Below, piece by piece: positions 11,411 through 22,691 of a stretch of DNA of 64,000 nt (position 1 is its first letter; the number at the start of each line of letters is the position of its first letter). A model generated the notes under the pieces. That model searched no databases. It was given only the letters and a program-made list of their open reading frames with translations, and was not told the DNA's origin. Source of the DNA: Mesostigma viride (taxonomy: Eukaryota; Streptophyta; Mesostigmatophyceae; Mesostigmatales; Mesostigmataceae); assembly GCA_009746045.1 (NCBI GenBank), contig RPFO01000041.1, forward strand, positions 9,330,468-9,394,467, given 5' to 3'. Made by a program: the position numbers and the translations under genes.

Positions 11411-12748
11411 TCAGCGCCGCGCCTTTGGTCTGGTCGCCGGACTTTGGTTACTAGCACCAGTATCACCTGGTATGCTGGCGGCGACAACGCGCTCCGCCTG
11501 CACTGGGCTGTTCTGGACCGCGGTTTCTGGAAGTACTTCAGCGTCTGACACGGACTTCTCCATTGCGCTGGAAACTTCTCGAATTGGCGTGAACTTCCAC
11601 TGGGCCGGCGCAGAGTATAAAAAGCCACGCAGTGTGCGAGTAATGCCCAGTAGGCCGCCCCCGATCCCGCATACACGGGCAAGCATGGCCAGTATGACCG
11701 TTAGGCCCACGGCCAGCCACTCCGCCGCGTGTCCCGAGGCACGTGAGATGCTGCGCTCGCTGCTCGCCATTTTCTGCCCTTGACAGGCAGCGTCGTTCTT
11801 GAAGCTCGTCGCCGACGATTTCAGCTCTGGGATGGCGTCCATCGCTGCGTCCGCACCGTGCGCGGGCAAAAAGTAGGTGTTGTTCCTCGTCCCGATGCTG
11901 CAGTGCCTGCTGTCCAGCACAGCAACCCGCTGGGCGAGGTCGACCTTGTGGCCATCCTTGACGAGCTGGCCGACTGATAGAAGTCGGGTGCTCAGCCTGG
12001 GAACGAGCAGCGCGTTTTGGAGGTGCACGTCCGCGTCCTGACCCGGCAGCTTCAGTTTGACAGTCCCGATGGCTGTCGCCTTCAGTTGGCCGCCTGAGCC
12101 GGCGATTTCCCTGTCATGAGGGTGCAGGCACACGAAGTCCGACGGGCATGGCGTCATGTGACAGCTCGCTGCGGAATCCAGCACCCAGCTGGTCGGTGCT
12201 TTCTTTTCATACTGCGTGAGTGCAGCAGCATCCGACGGCGATGGCGACTCGGCGATGGTGGCGAAGACGAAGCCGGACCGCTCCGCAGCCTCCTCGGTGA
12301 TACGCGCCTCGCTGGCACCTGGTGAGTGCTCCTTTCTCGCTTGGTTCCGTCGCGTTGCCTTGTTCTTGCGTTCTTGCTTCAGCTCCGGATGCTTCTCCCA
12401 GCACTGGGTGTCCACGTGCCCGGCCTTCTTGCAGTAATTGCACCGCCTCTTTCCTCCACTTTTCTTCGTAGTAGTGTGGAAAACCTGGCCGTTAGGGGAG
12501 CCCTCCTTCTTTGCTTGAGCAGAACGCCTTCCGTGCAGTAGCTCCTCCGCCTCCAGCAGCGCAGTCTTGACCTCCTTTAGCGAATCCTCCTCTCCAGTTA
12601 GGACCTTGACCAGGTCACAATAGGCCGATGCTAAGGCCTTCAACACAGCCTTGATTTCTTCCCATTTCCTCAGAGACCGCCCATCAAACGTTGTGATGGA
12701 CTTGCTTGTTGCCCGGAATTGCTTGTAGCACGCTTCCTTGGTAGCCAT
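11411..12748 (-). CDS. Gag-protease ORF of element B copy 1 (truncated by 1-nt deletion)
   Basis: The ATG at 12748 follows the primer-binding site by about 70 nt. A Copia-type Gag region is followed by CCHC knuckle CNYCKKAGHVDTQC (about residues 103-116) and a protease active site WVLDSAASCHMTP (Asp about 191). A hydrophobic helix (AEWLAVGLTVILAMLARVCG) lies near residue 344-365. Compared with copy 2 (29250-30914), one T is missing near 11412-11425, so this frame ends about 108 codons early. The rest of the protein is nearly identical between copies. Confidence 0.82.
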   Translation of the reverse strand: MATKEACYKQFRATSKSITTFDGRSLRKWEEIKAVLKALASAYCDLVKVLTGEEDSLKEVKTALLEAEELLHGRRSAQAKKEGSPNGQVFHTTTKKSGGKRRCNYCKKAGHVDTQCWEKHPELKQERKNKATRRNQARKEHSPGASEARITEEAAERSGFVFATIAESPSPSDAAALTQYEKKAPTSWVLDSAASCHMTPCPSDFVCLHPHDREIAGSGGQLKATAIGTVKLKLPGQDADVHLQNALLVPRLSTRLLSVGQLVKDGHKVDLAQRVAVLDSRHCSIGTRNNTYFLPAHGADAAMDAIPELKSSATSFKNDAACQGQKMASSERSISRASGHAAEWLAVGLTVILAMLARVCGIGGGLLGITRTLRGFLYSAPAQWKFTPIREVSSAMEKSVSDAEVLPETAVQNSPVQAERVVAASIPGDTGASNQSPATRPKARR

Positions 12749-12819
12749 GGTGTCTTCAGTCGCCAATGGAACTGGATGTCTCTGGGTTCACAGTGGTCTT
12801 CTTGTTCCTCAGTAACAAA

Positions 12820-12831
12820 CCTCCGATACCA
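12820..12831 (-). promoter_or_regulatory. Primer-binding site of element B copy 1
   Basis: Directly after the 5' LTR on the minus strand the sequence reads TGGTATCGGAGG, close to the initiator-tRNA-Met primer site (TGGTATCAGAGC) used by many Copia elements. Confidence 0.7.
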
Positions 12832-13639
12832 TGTTTGGATTGGGAGAGGAGACTAATGGGTTTTACACAATGCCTTGTGCTTGGCCTTGCTACCCACACA
12901 CCTTGCAGGTGCTGAAAGAAAGAGAGGTTGAAGACAATTTACGTGGAAGAATAAATGGCTTTATTAGAATATAATAGTTGGAGAAGAGCTTGAATGGAGG
13001 TTGAATGGAGGTACCTGCCCTTAGGGGGCAGTTTCCTTTTATACCTTTTAGGCTAGGAAGGATGACATCAGCAATGACATCATCACAGAAGCTTGTAGAA
13101 ACATCCTAGCATATTCCTAGCATATTCCCAGCATATTCTCAGCATATTCCAGGAATATTCCTGGCATATTCTTAGAACATTCCTAGAACATTCTAGACAT
13201 GATCCAATGAGCTGGCATAATAGCTAGATGCCAAGTGTCTACATAATAATGTGCCACATAACATGATTAATAAAGTGACACATCTCTTCTCCTTGGAGTG
13301 ACAAGTGTCATGCAATGAGTCTACCCACTTGTCATCATGTAAGTCATAACATGTGTCATCATGAGCTGCCAACACTTGTCAGCTCATGGACCAAACACTT
13401 GTCCAATAGGCCATAGCACCACTTGTCAATCAAATACGTGATGCTACTAGGCTGACTCAGGGTACAAGTCATCCATGTCCAAGTATAGGACTATGGCACA
13501 TGAATATTGATCAGCTCATTGAGCCCAATCCATCTAGCTCATCATAGCTATCAAATTCCCAGTCCATATGGAATAAATCCAACAAGAAATAAATCAGGCT
13601 GGGATATATTGTGGCCAGGTGGATATAATATCCCTAACA
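12832..13639 (-). repeat. 5' LTR of element B copy 1
   Basis: 808 bp, almost identical to 9133-9940. On the minus strand it holds a TATA box (GTATAAAAGG, near 13040) and an AATAAA signal (near 12960), as mapped in copy 2. Confidence 0.9.
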
Positions 13640-13808
13640 GCTACCGAGGGCGACGGTTCTCTGACCGTCCCGGCGCGCACTGGCTTCCGTACCTTGCTTA
13701 GGCACCGACTAGCATCTAGACACCAATCTTTGATGCCCACCTGACTAGGCGCCCAGGCCGGCGACTACCGGCCAGCGGATAGATGCCACTCGGGAGCACA
13801 ACTATTGT

Positions 13809-16520
13809 GCAGATGGTTTTTGGCAACTGCGAATAGCGCCCGAGGATTGTCATAAAACCGCCTTTGCTACCCCTTTTGGTCATTATCAGTTTAGAGTAGC
13901 GGCTATGGCGGACTCTGTAATTCTCCTGCCTCTTTTCAAATGTTGATGAATGAAGTGCTTAGACCTGTTATGGGTAATTCTCACCTTCCTCAAGTGTCCT
14001 CTGATTTAAAGGATCCTTCCTTCTCCTCTGTTTCTTTAGCTGAGCACGATCCTTCGTGTGCTCAGGCTTACTTAGATGACATCCTTATTTACTCCCCAGA
14101 TTTTGAAACACACCTACGTGATTTAAAGAAAGTCTTAGAAATAATGTCTGAAAATTCCTTGTGGGCTCGCCGTGCTAAAGTTCGTTCTGGTAGGAGTGTA
14201 CCATTTTTAGGACATGTTTTGTCAGATGCCGGTGTCGCTACCGACCCGGATAAAACTAAGTCAATTCAGGATTGGCCTACCCCTACCGACGTTGAAAGTG
14301 TACGTAGTTTCTTAGGGATTGCCTCTTACTATAGGCGTTTTATTCCTCGTTTTGCAACTATAGCAGCCCCTATCAATCATTTGTTAAAGAAAGATATCCC
14401 CTTTGAATCTCTGGAGTAGTGAATGTCAATCTGCTTTTAAGTGTTTAAAGTCCCTACTCCTCACTCCTCCCGTTCTCATCCTACCCGATACTACCAAACC
14501 CTTTGTGGTAGCTACAGACGCTAGTAAGGTAGCTATAGGGGGGGTCCTTCTCCAGGATCAGGGTCAGGGCTTACAGCCAATTGAGTATATCTCTAGGACG
14601 ATGCTCCCCGCGGAGCGCAACTATCCCGTACACCAGCAGGAACTATTAGCTGTGGTGTATTGTTGCCACGCGTGGCAGCACTTTCTTAAAGGTGCCCAAT
14701 TTGATGTTTGCCTGAATGAACCCTGTGAGATAGATCCTTATAGATTAGTTATACAAACGGATCATCGTCCCCTTACCCATCTTCTCTCTCAACCCAACCT
14801 TACCCCTCGTCAAGCGCGCTGGATGGAGTTTTTAGCACAGTTTTCCCCTTTTAGACTTCAGTATGTTAAAGGTGTAGATAACATAGTGCCTGATGCCCTC
14901 TCCCGCCGCGCAGACTAGTTACTCCTTCTTCGAGGACTTAGATGTTCTCAATACTACTTAAGTTCCTACCACTCTTGGTGTGACCCCTTATGGTGAGCTA
15001 CCGGATGATGAACAATATGCCTACCTCTTTCATACTACTGTTCGTATGCCTGACCTCCTTTCTCACGTAGGACTCTCTCTCCCGTGTGAGGCCCTTCCTG
15101 TGGTCTCTGTGGGGGGGGAGGGGAAAAATACAATTTCTATACCGCTTAGCCATATAGCGACTAGGTCAGGAAAGTCCTATGATAATATTGTCCCTCTAGG
15201 ACCTCCCCTTCTCTTTGGCAAGGCGGTAGGAGACCTCTTTAAACCTGATATAGATACTTCTGTAGCGATGCCTACCTCTGATCTTGAACGCCTTATCAGT
15301 AGATTTACGGCCACTGAGCCGGAAGCTTTAGCTGCTATTGCCTCCCATCCCCAACAGTTAGGCAAATACCCCTGTAAATTTGTAGGTGGGTTTTTATATG
15401 TGCGAGTCTCCCCCTCAATGGCGCCTTTATGTCCCTCCTATCTGTCGCTCCTCTTTGCTTTTTGAGTTGCATGATTTAGCTGCTCACCAGGGCGGTAAAC
15501 GGGTACGGGATCTAGTAACCCGCTCCTATTACTGGCCCTCCCTCCTAAATGATGTAGATGAATATGTTAGGACCTGCCAATCCTGTCAGGAAATGAAACC
15601 TAGCAACGTAGGGCAGATAGCCGAGCCTAGGACCCTTCCTGACCCCATCATGCCATGGGATTCCCTTATGATGGATTTTGTAGGACCTTTTAGAAAGAAT
15701 GATAAGGGTAATGCTCAGATCCTTGTGTTTGTAGATCGCTTTACGCGTATGTGCCATCTCGTGCCTTGTCCCCTTGAACTCACCGCACGCGATTGTGCCC
15801 GCCTATATACCTCAATAATGTTTATAGATACCATGGTTTGAGTAGGCAGTTTATTTCTGATAAAGATAAGTTATTTACTTCAGTTTTTGGCAGAAGTTCT
15901 TCGCTGCTATCGGTACCAAGGTCACCTTCGGTACTGCCTACCACTCCTCCTCTTCTCATTTAGTAGAACTTTTGAATAGAGTAGTGGAAGAAGCTCTGCG
16001 GCACTATGTGAATGGTTCTGGGAGTGTTTGGGAGGATTATCTATGTCTGGTAGAGTTTTCCCTTAACAACTGCCCTCAGGCCACACATGGTTATACGCCC
16101 TTCTTCCTAGACACAGGTAGACAACCTCTTACCCCTACCTCTCTCTTAGCCAGTCCTTTAAGGGACAAGGATGATGTGTCCCGCGATACTGTAGAAGGTG
16201 TGCAGGCGTTATTAGATAAGATGAAGAATGCCCACGACAATGCCATTGCAGGGTACCATAGGGCACAGGCCAAGTACCTCGCTAGGTTGCGTGCCTCATT
16301 AGATAGGAGAGCACCTGAGATAGAAATAGGAGATTTAGTCTTAGTAGAAGGCCCTCGTGTTGGCCGATTCGCCCACAAGTTCGAGGCTGAACTTAAAGTG
16401 AAACTCAGGCCCGCCTTTTTAGGACCATTCCGTGTGTTGTCTAGAGTAGGTAATTTCCTGTATGAGATAGACATTCCTACCTCTTGGCAGTTGGCAAACT
16501 CATTCGCGCACCTTTCATAG
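13809..16520 (+). pseudogene. Pol C-terminal part of element C copy 1: RT, RNase H, integrase (multiply frameshifted)
   Basis: Coding resumes right after the element A duplication with GFWQLRIAPEDCHKTAF. The RT catalytic box AYLDDILIYSP is at about 14063-14095, followed by a Gypsy connection domain (GIASYYRRFIPRF). RNase H (VATDASKVAIGG) begins about 14500 and ends PDALSRR at 14916. A frame change and in-frame TAA (14959) precede integrase. The HHCC domain (HDLAAHQ...CQSC, 15467-15590) and MMDFVGPF (first Asp) are clear. The frame breaks near 15820-15970, and the third catalytic Glu region (LNRVVEEALRHY) lies at 15970. The last frame ends at 16520. At least four breaks make it inactive. Confidence 0.9.
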
Positions 16521-16602
16521 AAGCCAGCTAAAGCTTTACCACCAAAGCACGTTTGCTGGTAGAGAGTTAGCCCCTGCCCCTTTAGAGCATAATCCTGATA
16601 CT

Positions 16603-16790
16603 GGCGAGGTAGAGGACGAGATAGAGAGTATCGTGGCCCATAGAGACATTAAAAGAGGCCGTGGTACTCAACGCCAGTATAAGGTTAAATGGATGTTACT
16701 ATGCTCGTAGCGAGGTAGATAAAGTCTGGTATACGGAGAGTGAGCTAGATGGGTGTAGTCGCCTTTTGCAGGACTATAACCCTGCACAAG
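16603..16790 (+). pseudogene. Chromodomain of element C copy 1, split by a frameshift
   Basis: The reading EVEDEIESIVAHR...QYKVKW followed, after a frame change near 16690, by NGCYYARSEVDKVWYTESEL matches the chromodomain pattern (EIL..R...G..YLVKW.GY....TWE). Chromodomains of chromovirus integrases bind modified histone tails and steer integration. The same frame break is present in copy 2 (near 33045), so it predates the separation of the two copies. Confidence 0.65.
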
Positions 16791-16872
16791 CTCTAGTTAT
16801 AGACCTTCTCCTCTCTTATGTTATGTCTGCTGTCGATGGGTGGTTGGTTGTCCCCTCCCCTCCGCAGCCATC

Positions 16873-19213
16873 ATGTCAGAACCTACCCCTCCGCCTGCGT
16901 CCCTGCCGCTGGCTCCTGATCCGGAGCTATATTATGAGGCCCTTCCGGGCCGGTGGGTCTCCAGGACCAGCTACCCTGTAGGCCACATCCATTCTTCTGC
17001 ATTGCAGGCGAGTCATGCTGCCCTGGTTCGGGCCGCCCTCTTCGGGGTCGCCTGGTTTGGACCGGGCCCCCAGGACCCGCAGCAGTTGGTTGTCCACAGT
17101 TTCGACGACGCGGGGGCACTGTCTCCTTGAGTGTGGATCCCGCTGCCCTGCCCTTGGGCAGATAGATGCCATCCTCCAGTGTCCTAGGATTTTCTCCTAC
17201 CTTTCTACCCCTGTGGGGCGCTCTTGCCTCAGGGATGTTTTTCCGTGGCTTCCGGCAGAAGGCGACGCTGAGTTAGACGACAACCCCTGCGACCTCCTGC
17301 GGGCGGTCGAGTTCATGGAGATTGCGGACCAGTCTGCGGGGATGTTAGCACATGGCGATCCTTCTCCTCTGGATGCACCGGTAGAGTCGCAGTACACTCC
17401 GGAGTATTCGGCCTCAGTCACAGCCTCCTCCTCCTCCGTGTCGGCGCCTTCTCCTGTTCCGTCATCGCCGGTGTCTACCAGACGCGTGTCGGTGGAGCCG
17501 ACACCTACCCCTCCGGGCGTGGATCCAGAGTCTGCCCACCTTGCGGCTACTGTGTCGGCAATGCAGGCCCAGATCCAGTCCTTAGCCTCGGCATTCGGGG
17601 CCTTCATGGTGTCTCAGTCGCCTGCTGTCGTTGCGCCTGGTGTGGCGCCTGTTGCTGCTGCTTCGCCTACCCCTCCTGTCGCCTCGGCGACTACGGCTTC
17701 GCCTACGCCCCAGTGCGAGCCCTCGGTCGCTGTGGTTTCGTCGGCTGTTGCGGCTCCTACGCCTTCTGCTGCCTCCGCGCCGGTGACCGCCGTACCGGCG
17801 CCTCCACGCGGGTCTCCGGTCCCGGCGATCGCGCCCGCCGTCGCTGCTTCCGAGCCTCCACAAGCTCAGTCGCAGCCGTCGCGGGGCTTCTTTGGCGATG
17901 CGAGCGGGCTTCCCAGAGTCTGGGAGGGGGGTCCCCCGCAGCAGATTCCTGTGCCAGACTGGAGTCTGGATGGTAGCCAGTTTTATGGTAAGGTGCCTGT
18001 CCCTACGGGCCCCATTTTCAACATGTGGCCCGAGGGTGCGCCTCCAGCGGAGGCCGGAGCATCAGCTTCGGTGGCGGGTCCGTTGCGGTCTCCTGCGGTG
18101 GCGGGTCCATCGCGGCCTCCTGCGGTGCCGGCGTCCTCTGCGCCTGTGCAGGATCCTACCCCTGTTTCGGTTCCTGCCCCTTCAGCCCCGCGCTCGCTGG
18201 CTGCGGTTGTTAGGTCCAGCGGCATTGATCATCGCTCCCTCCGCGCTGCCGACTCCTTAAGGGAGTTGTCCCAGGGTGACCGAGAACGTGCCCCCTCCGT
18301 GGTGCATAATACGCCGGAGTCGCAAGATTCGCCTGTTCCTGGGTACGGTATGTCTGCGCACGCTTGCCGACAGTGTGACCGCGCGTCGCTGCTGAGCTGT
18401 CCATTTCGCCCATGTCCTATGGGTTTTCCCAGGTGTGCCGGGCGCCGCGTGACCGTAGCCTACCCATTGATACTGATCGACCTCCTTGTGACATGGTTAT
18501 TGTAGCAGATCCAGCTGTGTTCCAGGGTGAGATCCTGGTTCGGCGAGTCCTGTATCGCTGGGCGAGGCGTCGTAACGACTTGGACACCTACGGTGGTTAC
18601 CAGTGGGCTTACCCTCCGCCTCTGGGCATTATGGCCTCAGATGCCCTTACGGTCGAGTATCCTGTTGCGCCTGGTGCTACATATGGCGCGGTGCACCTGC
18701 AGCCCCTCCTTGAGTGGGATGCCCGCCGCCCAGTGCCCCTCCCGGGCCAGGGCCTGGATTCCCGTGGCCATCCTCCCCCTCGGGCCAGCGACTATCTAGT
18801 AGAGACGTTCGGGTCGCGACAGTGCGCTCGTCGGTGGCGCTCACGTGAGATTCGGCACATCAGGTTGTGGCCGGCTAATGTGGAGCCTCTGCTAGATCTA
18901 GCTGTTCATCCCGACGGGTCTGCGTCATCGGATCCGGTACCATCGCCTACTCCTTCGGGCTCTCTGTTTGATCGCGGTAGAGCCTTTCCTTCGCCTCTTT
19001 GCCTGTGGCTTCTTAGACTGGGCCCGTGGCCAGGTGGTCCTTACGCAGCATAGGTATTACTGGGCCTTTCTGGGCCTTTTTCCTGATGGCGTGTGGGCCG
19101 ATGTTTTCCTCACTGTAGATAGGCATGATAACGCGGACGACGTGGCCCACTACCATGCGTATCTGGATGTTCTGCTGGCCTCGCGTGGTACCTACCAGAC
19201 GGATGGCAACTAG
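16873..19213 (+). pseudogene. ORF3 of element C copy 1 (post-pol ORF, three or more frameshifts)
   Basis: Collinear with the intact copy at 26123-28303 but broken: frame 1 from ATG 16873 to about 17108, another frame 17110-18390, then a third from about 18412, and a fourth near 18968-19213. See the intact copy for description. The strong similarity of both copies across this whole span, against heavy damage here, supports ORF3 as a genuine element gene and not chance. Confidence 0.75.
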
Positions 19214-19566
19214 ATAGAGGGCCTTAGGCCCGACCTGAGGGTGTTGTCCCTCCGGTATATAGAGTCGCCCTCATATTCTGGCAAGTTGATTGGTCGTTCT
19301 TGGTCCTTGGTGCTGACTTTGTTCACTCTGTGTGTCCTGCCCAGTGCCGTCCCTCCCGGCAAGGCCTCCGTGCCAGGCAGTCAAAGGATCCTCCCACCAG
19401 GCTTGGTGCTGGTTAACCCTACACCACTCGGGGTGGAACCGAGTTAACTTGTTGGTGCTTTGTACCTTGGATGGCATGTTGATTGTGTTGGAGTTGTGCT
19501 GGGTGCGTTAGGCTATTCCTACCCCTTGGTTTCCTCCCTGTACGTAGGGAGAGGGCTCCCTACCTT

Positions 19567-19580
19567 TGTGGGGGGGGAGG
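19567..19580 (+). promoter_or_regulatory. 3' polypurine tract of element C copy 1
   Basis: TGTGGGGGGGGAGG abuts the LTR start at 19581, the standard position for the plus-strand primer. The preceding 19214-19566 is trailer without a recognisable gene. Confidence 0.8.
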
Positions 19581-20136
19581 TGTTACGTCGCGTAACAATC
19601 TGTCGTAGTTACGGACGTAAATTAGGTCCTTTGCCTCGGTCGTCCCTAGGTTTACGTGTAGTTTGTACTGGTGGACACTGTTGTCCTCGTAACAGTACCG
19701 TGGTGCATTGGATGCATTTGGCGTCGCGCCGCGTACTTTATTAGTGGTCCTTATCCTTCGGGTAGAATGTAGTGGACCAGCGTGCATCTGTGCATTTGTA
19801 GGCGAGGGCAAGGTCGGCCCGAGCATGCTGGACCGTTGGTGATCATTTATGCACGTTCTACCGGCCTCGTGTTGACACTCGGCGTGTGTTAAATGAATTA
19901 ACACATATTAGCTTGGGTCATGGCAGTGTAGTTGTGTTTCCTTCCTCTATTCCTGGAGTAAACGGGTTTGTGTAAATGGCTTATGGCGTATTATAGTAGC
20001 ACATACGTAAATGCATTGAGATCTGGATCGTCTCGTTCGTCTTTCGCTAGGGGTTTAACTAGAGGCGGCCTTACTAGTTTAGGTAGCCTTAGGCCGGGTA
20101 GATGTAGAGGTGGCGGTAGAGGTTTAGGACGTAACA
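19581..20136 (+). repeat. 3' LTR of element C copy 1
   Basis: 556 bp, TGTTACGTCGCGTAACA... to ...GGACGTAACA. It matches the inverted LTR at 25059-25616 with scattered differences. Confidence 0.88.
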
Positions 20137-21292
20137 GTAAGAAGTTGTATAACGTAAACCAACTATGCGTGACAGATATGTGCACAGAGAGCGTCCCCTC
20201 TTTTTAGGCATAGCTGGCTGACTCAAAACACCACGACAGCGTGGCCAGTAACACTCATGATCTAGGACACCCTGGCACGTACCTGCTACTTACGTCGCCT
20301 CATTCCAGATGGTTGCAAAAAAGTCGCTGAAATCCGCAGCGAGGTCAGCTTTCCGAGAGCTGAGCGCACCAAAGCTGGCCAACCGGTTCGAAAATGATAT
20401 AAACCACGCTTGTGCTGCGTTCTAGGTCCAAGAAATACCGAAAGTGAAGACCTATAAGGTGCGCTCGCTGCCCAGCCTGAACGTCCCTAAAACATGGTCG
20501 ACAATGGAAATCGGGCAAGAATATCACGGCCCAGGCGCTCCCATGTCAAATACTCCGTTTCTAAACTCCAGACTATAATCAAAATCGTCCACAAAAATTT
20601 CCTGGCTTGATTCGCACCACCATTGCTAATACACTAACATGTTTGTGCCAAAATCGACCCTCCGCGAGCAGGCGATCTGCTACCCATTTGTGTTGTGCCG
20701 CTGTGCTACAGCGCTACACATAAAAACTTGCGCAGAAAATATTCACAGCCTTTAAGCATAACTATTAACAACCTTTCGTTTTTGCTACTGGGCGCCCGAA
20801 ATGATAAACGCACGTGAAAACGCCGGCCACGATTGTCAGGTCGCCATATCCACCTCACTTCATTCCCGCACCCACTTTTTCGCTCCAAAATTGGTTATAT
20901 TTTTGGTCGAGGTACCTACTTTCCCGCCATTATACCCGGTACCCGGGTACGGAATCCGGGTACCATGTGCCGGTACCACGGGTCGGGTACATCATGCCGG
21001 GTACGGTCCACATGGGGTACGGTCCATGTAGTGACCCACCCCCCCCCGGTACCTCAGTTATAGTGACCTCTAGGCCAAATTAGGACAAAGTCCTAAATTT
21101 AGGACCGTGGGAGCGCTAACATTGGGCTCACTCAGCCACCGCCCGCCCTCTTTCTCCTTGACGGCTCTCGAGACTGTCCTGTATCGGGACCGCGTCAAGT
21201 TGCCGGGCAGCCTCCTCCCCAGCTGCGAGGCCGATGTGGACCACCGCATCTCCCTCGCCTGGCACGCTTTACGCCAATACCAAGCCCTGTGG

Positions 21293-21319
21293 CGCAATTA
21301 ATTAATTAATTAATTAATC
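21293..21319. repeat. ATTA microsatellite
   Basis: Uninterrupted AATT/ATTA tetranucleotide run of about 27 bp. Confidence 0.9.
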
Positions 21320-21508
21320 CTTTCCCCTACATAAAGCGAGCTTCGTGACCGTTGGTTGCAAAATTAGGTAGAAAATCGTGGTACAAAAATCAGCAATTAG
21401 GGGGTACTCGGAGGTTGACGGAAGAATCGCAGATATCGCAGATACAGTACGCGCGAAGCGCCCAGCGAGCACCGTACTAATTATTCCTATCCGGACCGCA
21501 GCGAAGCC

Positions 21509-21694
21509 AGTAGCCACGGGCCACGGGCAACTAGCCACGGGGAAAAAATTTCAGCAACGGAGGGACGAAAGGAATTTCAACGGGCCACAACTCGCACTAG
21601 CCAGTAGCCACCGGGCCACTAACCAGTACCGGGCCACGGGCGCCGCGCCGGGCCACGGGCACTGGGCCACTGGCAGTCTGGCACCGGGCCACGG
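21509..21694. repeat. Degenerate GGGCCACGGGC minisatellite
   Basis: At least eight imperfect copies of GGGCCAC(G/T)GG(C) with CTAGCCAC variants, interrupted by about 50 bp of non-repeat sequence. Confidence 0.6.
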
Positions 21695-21840
21695 GAATTT
21701 AGACTCTGCGCAGCCGGGCTTTTCTCCATTAGTTGTGGAGTCCAAAATAGTTGGGGGCTTGGTGGCCCCCGCCGGGTCTACTTGTTTTAATTAATTAGAC
21801 TCGTGCTCCCGTTGGGGAGTCACGGAGCATTAACCCCGAT

Positions 21841-21960
21841 GGTGTTGCGGCTCTGTTCTCTACCTCCGCCTCTACCTAACCCACGTCTAATACTACCTAA
21901 ATTAGTGAGGCCGCCTCTACTTAATCCCTGTGCGAGACGAACGTGACGAGCTGGATCAGT
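21841..21960 (-). repeat. Diverged LTR-end fragment related to element C
   Basis: Contains CTAATACTACCTAAATTAGTG and GAGGCCGCCTCTACTTAA, collinear with the LTR end of C copy 2 at 25059-25180 but clearly older. Confidence 0.65.
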
Positions 21961-22691
21961 TAAGAACAAAGCCCAGAGCGTGAGCTCCTGGTCTTTCACA
22001 CCCAACGGGATGAGCCAAAGTTGCAGGCGGCAACCTTTTAACCCGTGCACCAAGTCACGACCACGGTGGTCACTTCCACGTCCAATGTGGGCACCCACGG
22101 TTCGTGCTTGCCAAGATAGCTGGTCATCCCCATGACCAAGCTATAATATCCCCTTCGTTGTTCCTCGTTCCCATCGGCGTGACGAGGCACGTGCAGGCGT
22201 GCAAGCAAATCCCCAACGTCCACTGGCATCAGTGCAGAGCCAGGACGAGCTGGATTTGCCTAGACTCCTGCAACCTAGGAAGTACAGGACCTGTCACAAG
22301 CCTGCAAGGTCTAGTATCCTTGCAGTCCTGTGCCAGCTCCAGTACCCCACCAGTCACAGGCTGCTGCTCCTCCTGGTCTACGTGGACCACAGTCATGTGA
22401 TAGACAGGCTAAGCCTGTGCAGGCACGGCCTGCCACGTGTCCTGTCCACTATACCAGAGGACTGCACCCTAGTCGGCCACGGACGGCTAGGACTTCGGGA
22501 CCTCATATCTTTCTTGTCCCTTGTCTGTTTCAGGCGGTCAGCACGGCGTTGGAAAGGTCTTTCCAAACTGCATCCACTTAGCATATTGGTTGCCCAAAAA
22601 TGCAAACTCCAACCCTTTTTTCTTTTGGAGCTGGACCAGCTTGAAACAGGCCTAATCTAGCTTGTGCTTACTCAGCCACAGACCGCTTGGT

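Larger units (their letters stand above)
9133..13639 (-). mobile_element. Non-autonomous Copia-like LTR retrotransposon, element B copy 1
   Basis: 4507 bp with two 808-bp LTRs (9133-9940 and 12832-13639) that differ at only a few bases near 9825/13525, so the insertion is young. The termini are TG...CA (TGTTAGGG...CCAAACA on the minus strand) with TSD GCTAC. The internal region has a single large ORF (Gag plus protease) and a long non-coding trailer (9941-11410). It has no integrase, RT or RNase H, so it must be mobilised by another element. A second copy lies at 28337-32890 on the plus strand. Confidence 0.92.
3620..13803 (-). mobile_element. Ty1/Copia-type LTR retrotransposon, element A (minus strand), carrying nested element B
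   Basis: It is bounded by two 429-bp LTRs (3620-4048; 8863-9132 continuing at 13645-13803). They look identical where compared, implying recent insertion. Read on the minus strand: 5' LTR (right), Gag-protease ORF, a rearranged integrase remnant, RT-RNase H, purine-rich tract, 3' LTR (left). RNase H ends in an IADALTKP motif typical of Copia RNase H. The LTRs start AGTTG and end CAACT, so terminal dinucleotides are AG...CT instead of TG...CA. The integrase catalytic core is missing, so the copy is defective. Confidence 0.88.
8863..13803 (-). repeat. 5' LTR of element A, split by element B copy 1
   Basis: The first 270 bases (8863-9132) match 3620-3889 of the other LTR, and the remaining part resumes at 13645 (CGAGGGCGACGG) to CAACT at 13803. 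The interruption is element B, flanked by the GCTAC duplication (9128-9132 and 13640-13644). Confidence 0.9.
1..20136 (+). mobile_element. Ty3/Gypsy chromovirus-type LTR retrotransposon, element C copy 1 (5' LTR outside window)
   Basis: The element reads in the order hybrid-binding domain, Gag with zinc knuckle, aspartic protease, RT, RNase H, zinc-binding integrase, chromodomain, extra ORF3, polypurine tract and 3' LTR. RT before integrase is the Ty3/Gypsy order, and the chromodomain after integrase marks the chromovirus lineage. The 3' LTR (19581-20136) begins TGTTACGTC and ends GACGTAACA. No matching LTR appears at the left edge, so the 5' LTR must lie upstream of base 1 or be lost. The body is split by element A at 3620-13803. 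Multiple frameshifts and stops show this copy is dead. Confidence 0.9.
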
